This document shows positions 5,205 through 6,552 of a DNA stretch of 6,552 nucleotides, one piece after another. The DNA is taken from assembly GCA_022710245.1 (NCBI GenBank), contig JAKLHH010000440.1:1-6552 (forward strand), in the 5' to 3' direction. The notes below the pieces were generated by a model, which did no database searches, was not told the DNA's origin, and saw only the letters and a program-made list of their open reading frames with translations. Made by a program: the position numbers and the translations under genes. The stretch's first letter is position 1; the number at the start of each line of letters is the position of its first letter. This DNA is from Myxococcota bacterium. GTDB lineage: Bacteria; Myxococcota; Polyangia; GCA-2747355; JAKLHH01.

Positions 5205-6502
5205 CGGACACCTCCCTTGCGAGCGAGCAGGGTCTCGATGAAGGAGTCGAGCATCGCCCGCGCCGCGGCGGGGTCGTGCTCGCGCGCGTCGACCCCGTCC
5301 AGGTCGAAGACGATCGAGGGCGCCCCGGTCGCCGCCGTGATCGCCTCCTTGCTCAGGCGCTGCAGGCCCGGCACGAGGCCGCAGGTGCGCTTGACCACCG
5401 AGACCACGCCGTCGATCTGGTAGTCCTTCGCCGACCTCACCAGGAAGTCGACCACCCCGCTGGAGAGCGGGTTCGCCGGGCTGGTGAGCTGCGCGCGCGC
5501 GATGCTCTCCAGCGGCCGCTCGGGGTCCATCAGCGTCGGGTCGAAGTTGAAGCCGGTGACGAACTCGATCATGCTCTTCGCCACCACGGCGCCGTGGCGC
5601 TCGGGGTAGTCGAGGAGCTTGAAGTCGGCGAGCGGCGGGATGCCGACCCAGAGCAGCCGCAGCTTCTCCTCGGGGACGACGCCGTACCCGCGCTCCACGC
5701 GGTCCCTGAGCTCGTCACGGAAGCGCTCGAAGAGCTCGATCCGCCGCACCGCCTTGCCGAGCGCGATGGGGGCGCAGGTCGCGATCACGTTGTCGTAGCC
5801 CTTGATCGGCGTCGGCACCGCGCGCTTGTAGCGGTCACACTCGCGCAGCACCTCGGCGAGGCGGCGGCTGAAGCGGACCTCCTCTCTCAGCCTCTCCAGA
5901 TCGAACGGGTAGCCGTGGTCGACGAAGAAGTCGATCAGCCGCTGCAGCTGACCGACGGTGTAGCGGACCGCGTGCTCCGGGAGCTCGGCGCCCCAGGTGT
6001 TGATCGGCAGGTCCAGCATGAAGTAGGGCGCGTGGTAGTAGTCCGCGATCAGCTGGCTGGCCCGCGACTCCGACATGCAGGGGAAGTTCGTCGCCACCAC
6101 CAGGTCGGGCTTCTCCCAGGCGAGGTTGAAGAACTCGTCGCGGTCCTCGCAGAGCGCGACCCCGAGCGTGCAGCGCTGGATCGCGCAGGTGTCGCGCGAC
6201 AGGCCCTGGTCCTCGATGAACTGGCAATAGCGCGCCGACTTGCCGAACATCGAGGCGTAGGCGCCGAGGACCTCCCCGTAGACCACCGGGATGTCCATCG
6301 CGTGGAGGATCTCCTTCGGCACCACCACCGAGGAGTAGACGACGGGCTTGCCCTGCGCCCTGGCGTCCTTCACCTCGGCGAAGCCGAGGGCGATCCCGAG
6401 CTGCATCTCGTCGATCACCTTCATGTCGGCGAGCGGGATCAGGTCCTCGAGCCTCTGCTGCTCTGCTGCTGCGTCCTGCTGGGCTGCTGCGTCCTGCGTC
6501 AC
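5201..6502 (-). CDS. BCR/HAD-family catalytic subunit, larger (BzdO-like benzoyl-CoA reductase or 2-hydroxyacyl-CoA dehydratase subunit)
   Basis: One of two [4Fe-4S]-binding catalytic subunits of an ATP-dependent, oxygen-sensitive cytoplasmic acyl-CoA reductase or dehydratase. I chose the GTG at 6502 (433 aa) because AGGGAGG lies 6 nt upstream. The frame stays open to a GTG at 6550, but the window ends there and no ribosome site is visible for it. Family features seen: VVVPKEILHAM (residues 60-69), the Cys-rich stretch SRDTCAIQRCTLGVALCEDR (102-121; C106, C111, C118), NFPCMSESR (139-147, C142) and KRTCGLVPG (371-379, C374). Three of these cysteines should hold the cluster, but which three I cannot assign. 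Residues 3-16 are a Gln/Asp/Ala low-complexity segment. The length suits Bzd-type subunit O. The next gene overlaps by 4 nt (GTGA), so the pair is probably translationally coupled. Family is secure; benzoyl-CoA as substrate is inferred from the four-gene set. Confidence 0.85.
   Translation of the reverse strand: MTQDAAAQQDAAAEQQRLEDLIPLADMKVIDEMQLGIALGFAEVKDARAQGKPVVYSSVVVPKEILHAMDIPVVYGEVLGAYASMFGKSARYCQFIEDQGLSRDTCAIQRCTLGVALCEDRDEFFNLAWEKPDLVVATNFPCMSESRASQLIADYYHAPYFMLDLPINTWGAELPEHAVRYTVGQLQRLIDFFVDHGYPFDLERLREEVRFSRRLAEVLRECDRYKRAVPTPIKGYDNVIATCAPIALGKAVRRIELFERFRDELRDRVERGYGVVPEEKLRLLWVGIPPLADFKLLDYPERHGAVVAKSMIEFVTGFNFDPTLMDPERPLESIARAQLTSPANPLSSGVVDFLVRSAKDYQIDGVVSVVKRTCGLVPGLQRLSKEAITAATGAPSIVFDLDGVDAREHDPAAARAMLDSFIETLLARKGGVR
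6461..6496 (-). repeat. 18-bp imperfect tandem duplication in the N-terminal coding region of the larger catalytic subunit
   Basis: Two adjacent 18-bp copies, 6496-6479 and 6478-6461, match at 16 of 18 positions and encode QDAAAQ and QDAAAE. They fall right after the start codon, outside the conserved domain. They look like a slippage product and explain the low-complexity N-terminus. Confidence 0.7.
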
Positions 6503-6552
6503 GTCGTGCCTCCCTGGGCTGGGCTCCTCGTCGAGCGTCGTCAGACCCACGT

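Noticed and set aside
4044..5423. 459-aa plus-strand open frame antisense to the catalytic genes
   Set aside because: A shadow of strongly GC-biased third positions; the opposite strand has clear family motifs and ribosome sites.

Overview
The window is very GC-rich, with strong G/C preference at third codon positions. All seven supported genes lie on the minus strand. Tight 4-nt overlaps, GTG starts and an oxygen-sensitive ATP-dependent iron-sulfur reductase gene set suggest an anaerobic or facultative bacterium, perhaps of the Myxococcota/Desulfobacterota kind. The taxonomic guess is weak because no marker gene is present.

Layout in the direction of transcription (right to left): two catalytic subunits of the benzoyl-CoA reductase / 2-hydroxyacyl-CoA dehydratase (BCR/HAD) family (6502-5201 and 5204-4083, 4-nt overlap); a 244-nt gap with two near-identical 18-bp palindromes; a three-gene toxin-antitoxin operon hipB-hipS-hipT (3838-3575, 3588-3265, 3268-2342, overlapping by 14 and 4 nt); a 198-nt gap with a possible promoter; two paralogous ATP-dependent activator subunits (2143-1298 and 1301-480, 4-nt overlap); and a 479-nt gene-free tail (1-479) made largely of short tandem and inverted repeats.

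The four metabolic genes form one functional unit. The two activators would form an ATP-hydrolysing dimer holding one [4Fe-4S] cluster. It would inject low-potential electrons into the catalytic heterodimer, which reduces or dehydrates an aromatic or acyl-CoA thioester. Two different activators plus two catalytic subunits match class I benzoyl-CoA reductase (Bzd-like sizes) better than the dehydratases, which normally use one homodimeric activator. The substrate cannot be read from the sequence.

The most notable element is the hip cluster between the catalytic and activator halves of this set. It is a split HipA system (HipBST type): the HipA N-terminal subdomain is a separate 107-aa protein and the kinase core a separate 308-aa protein with all catalytic residues. 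It differs from the characterised E. coli system as I recall it: HipS has no tryptophan, the HipT Gly-rich loop reads SIQ rather than SIS, and none of the three proteins contains any tryptophan.
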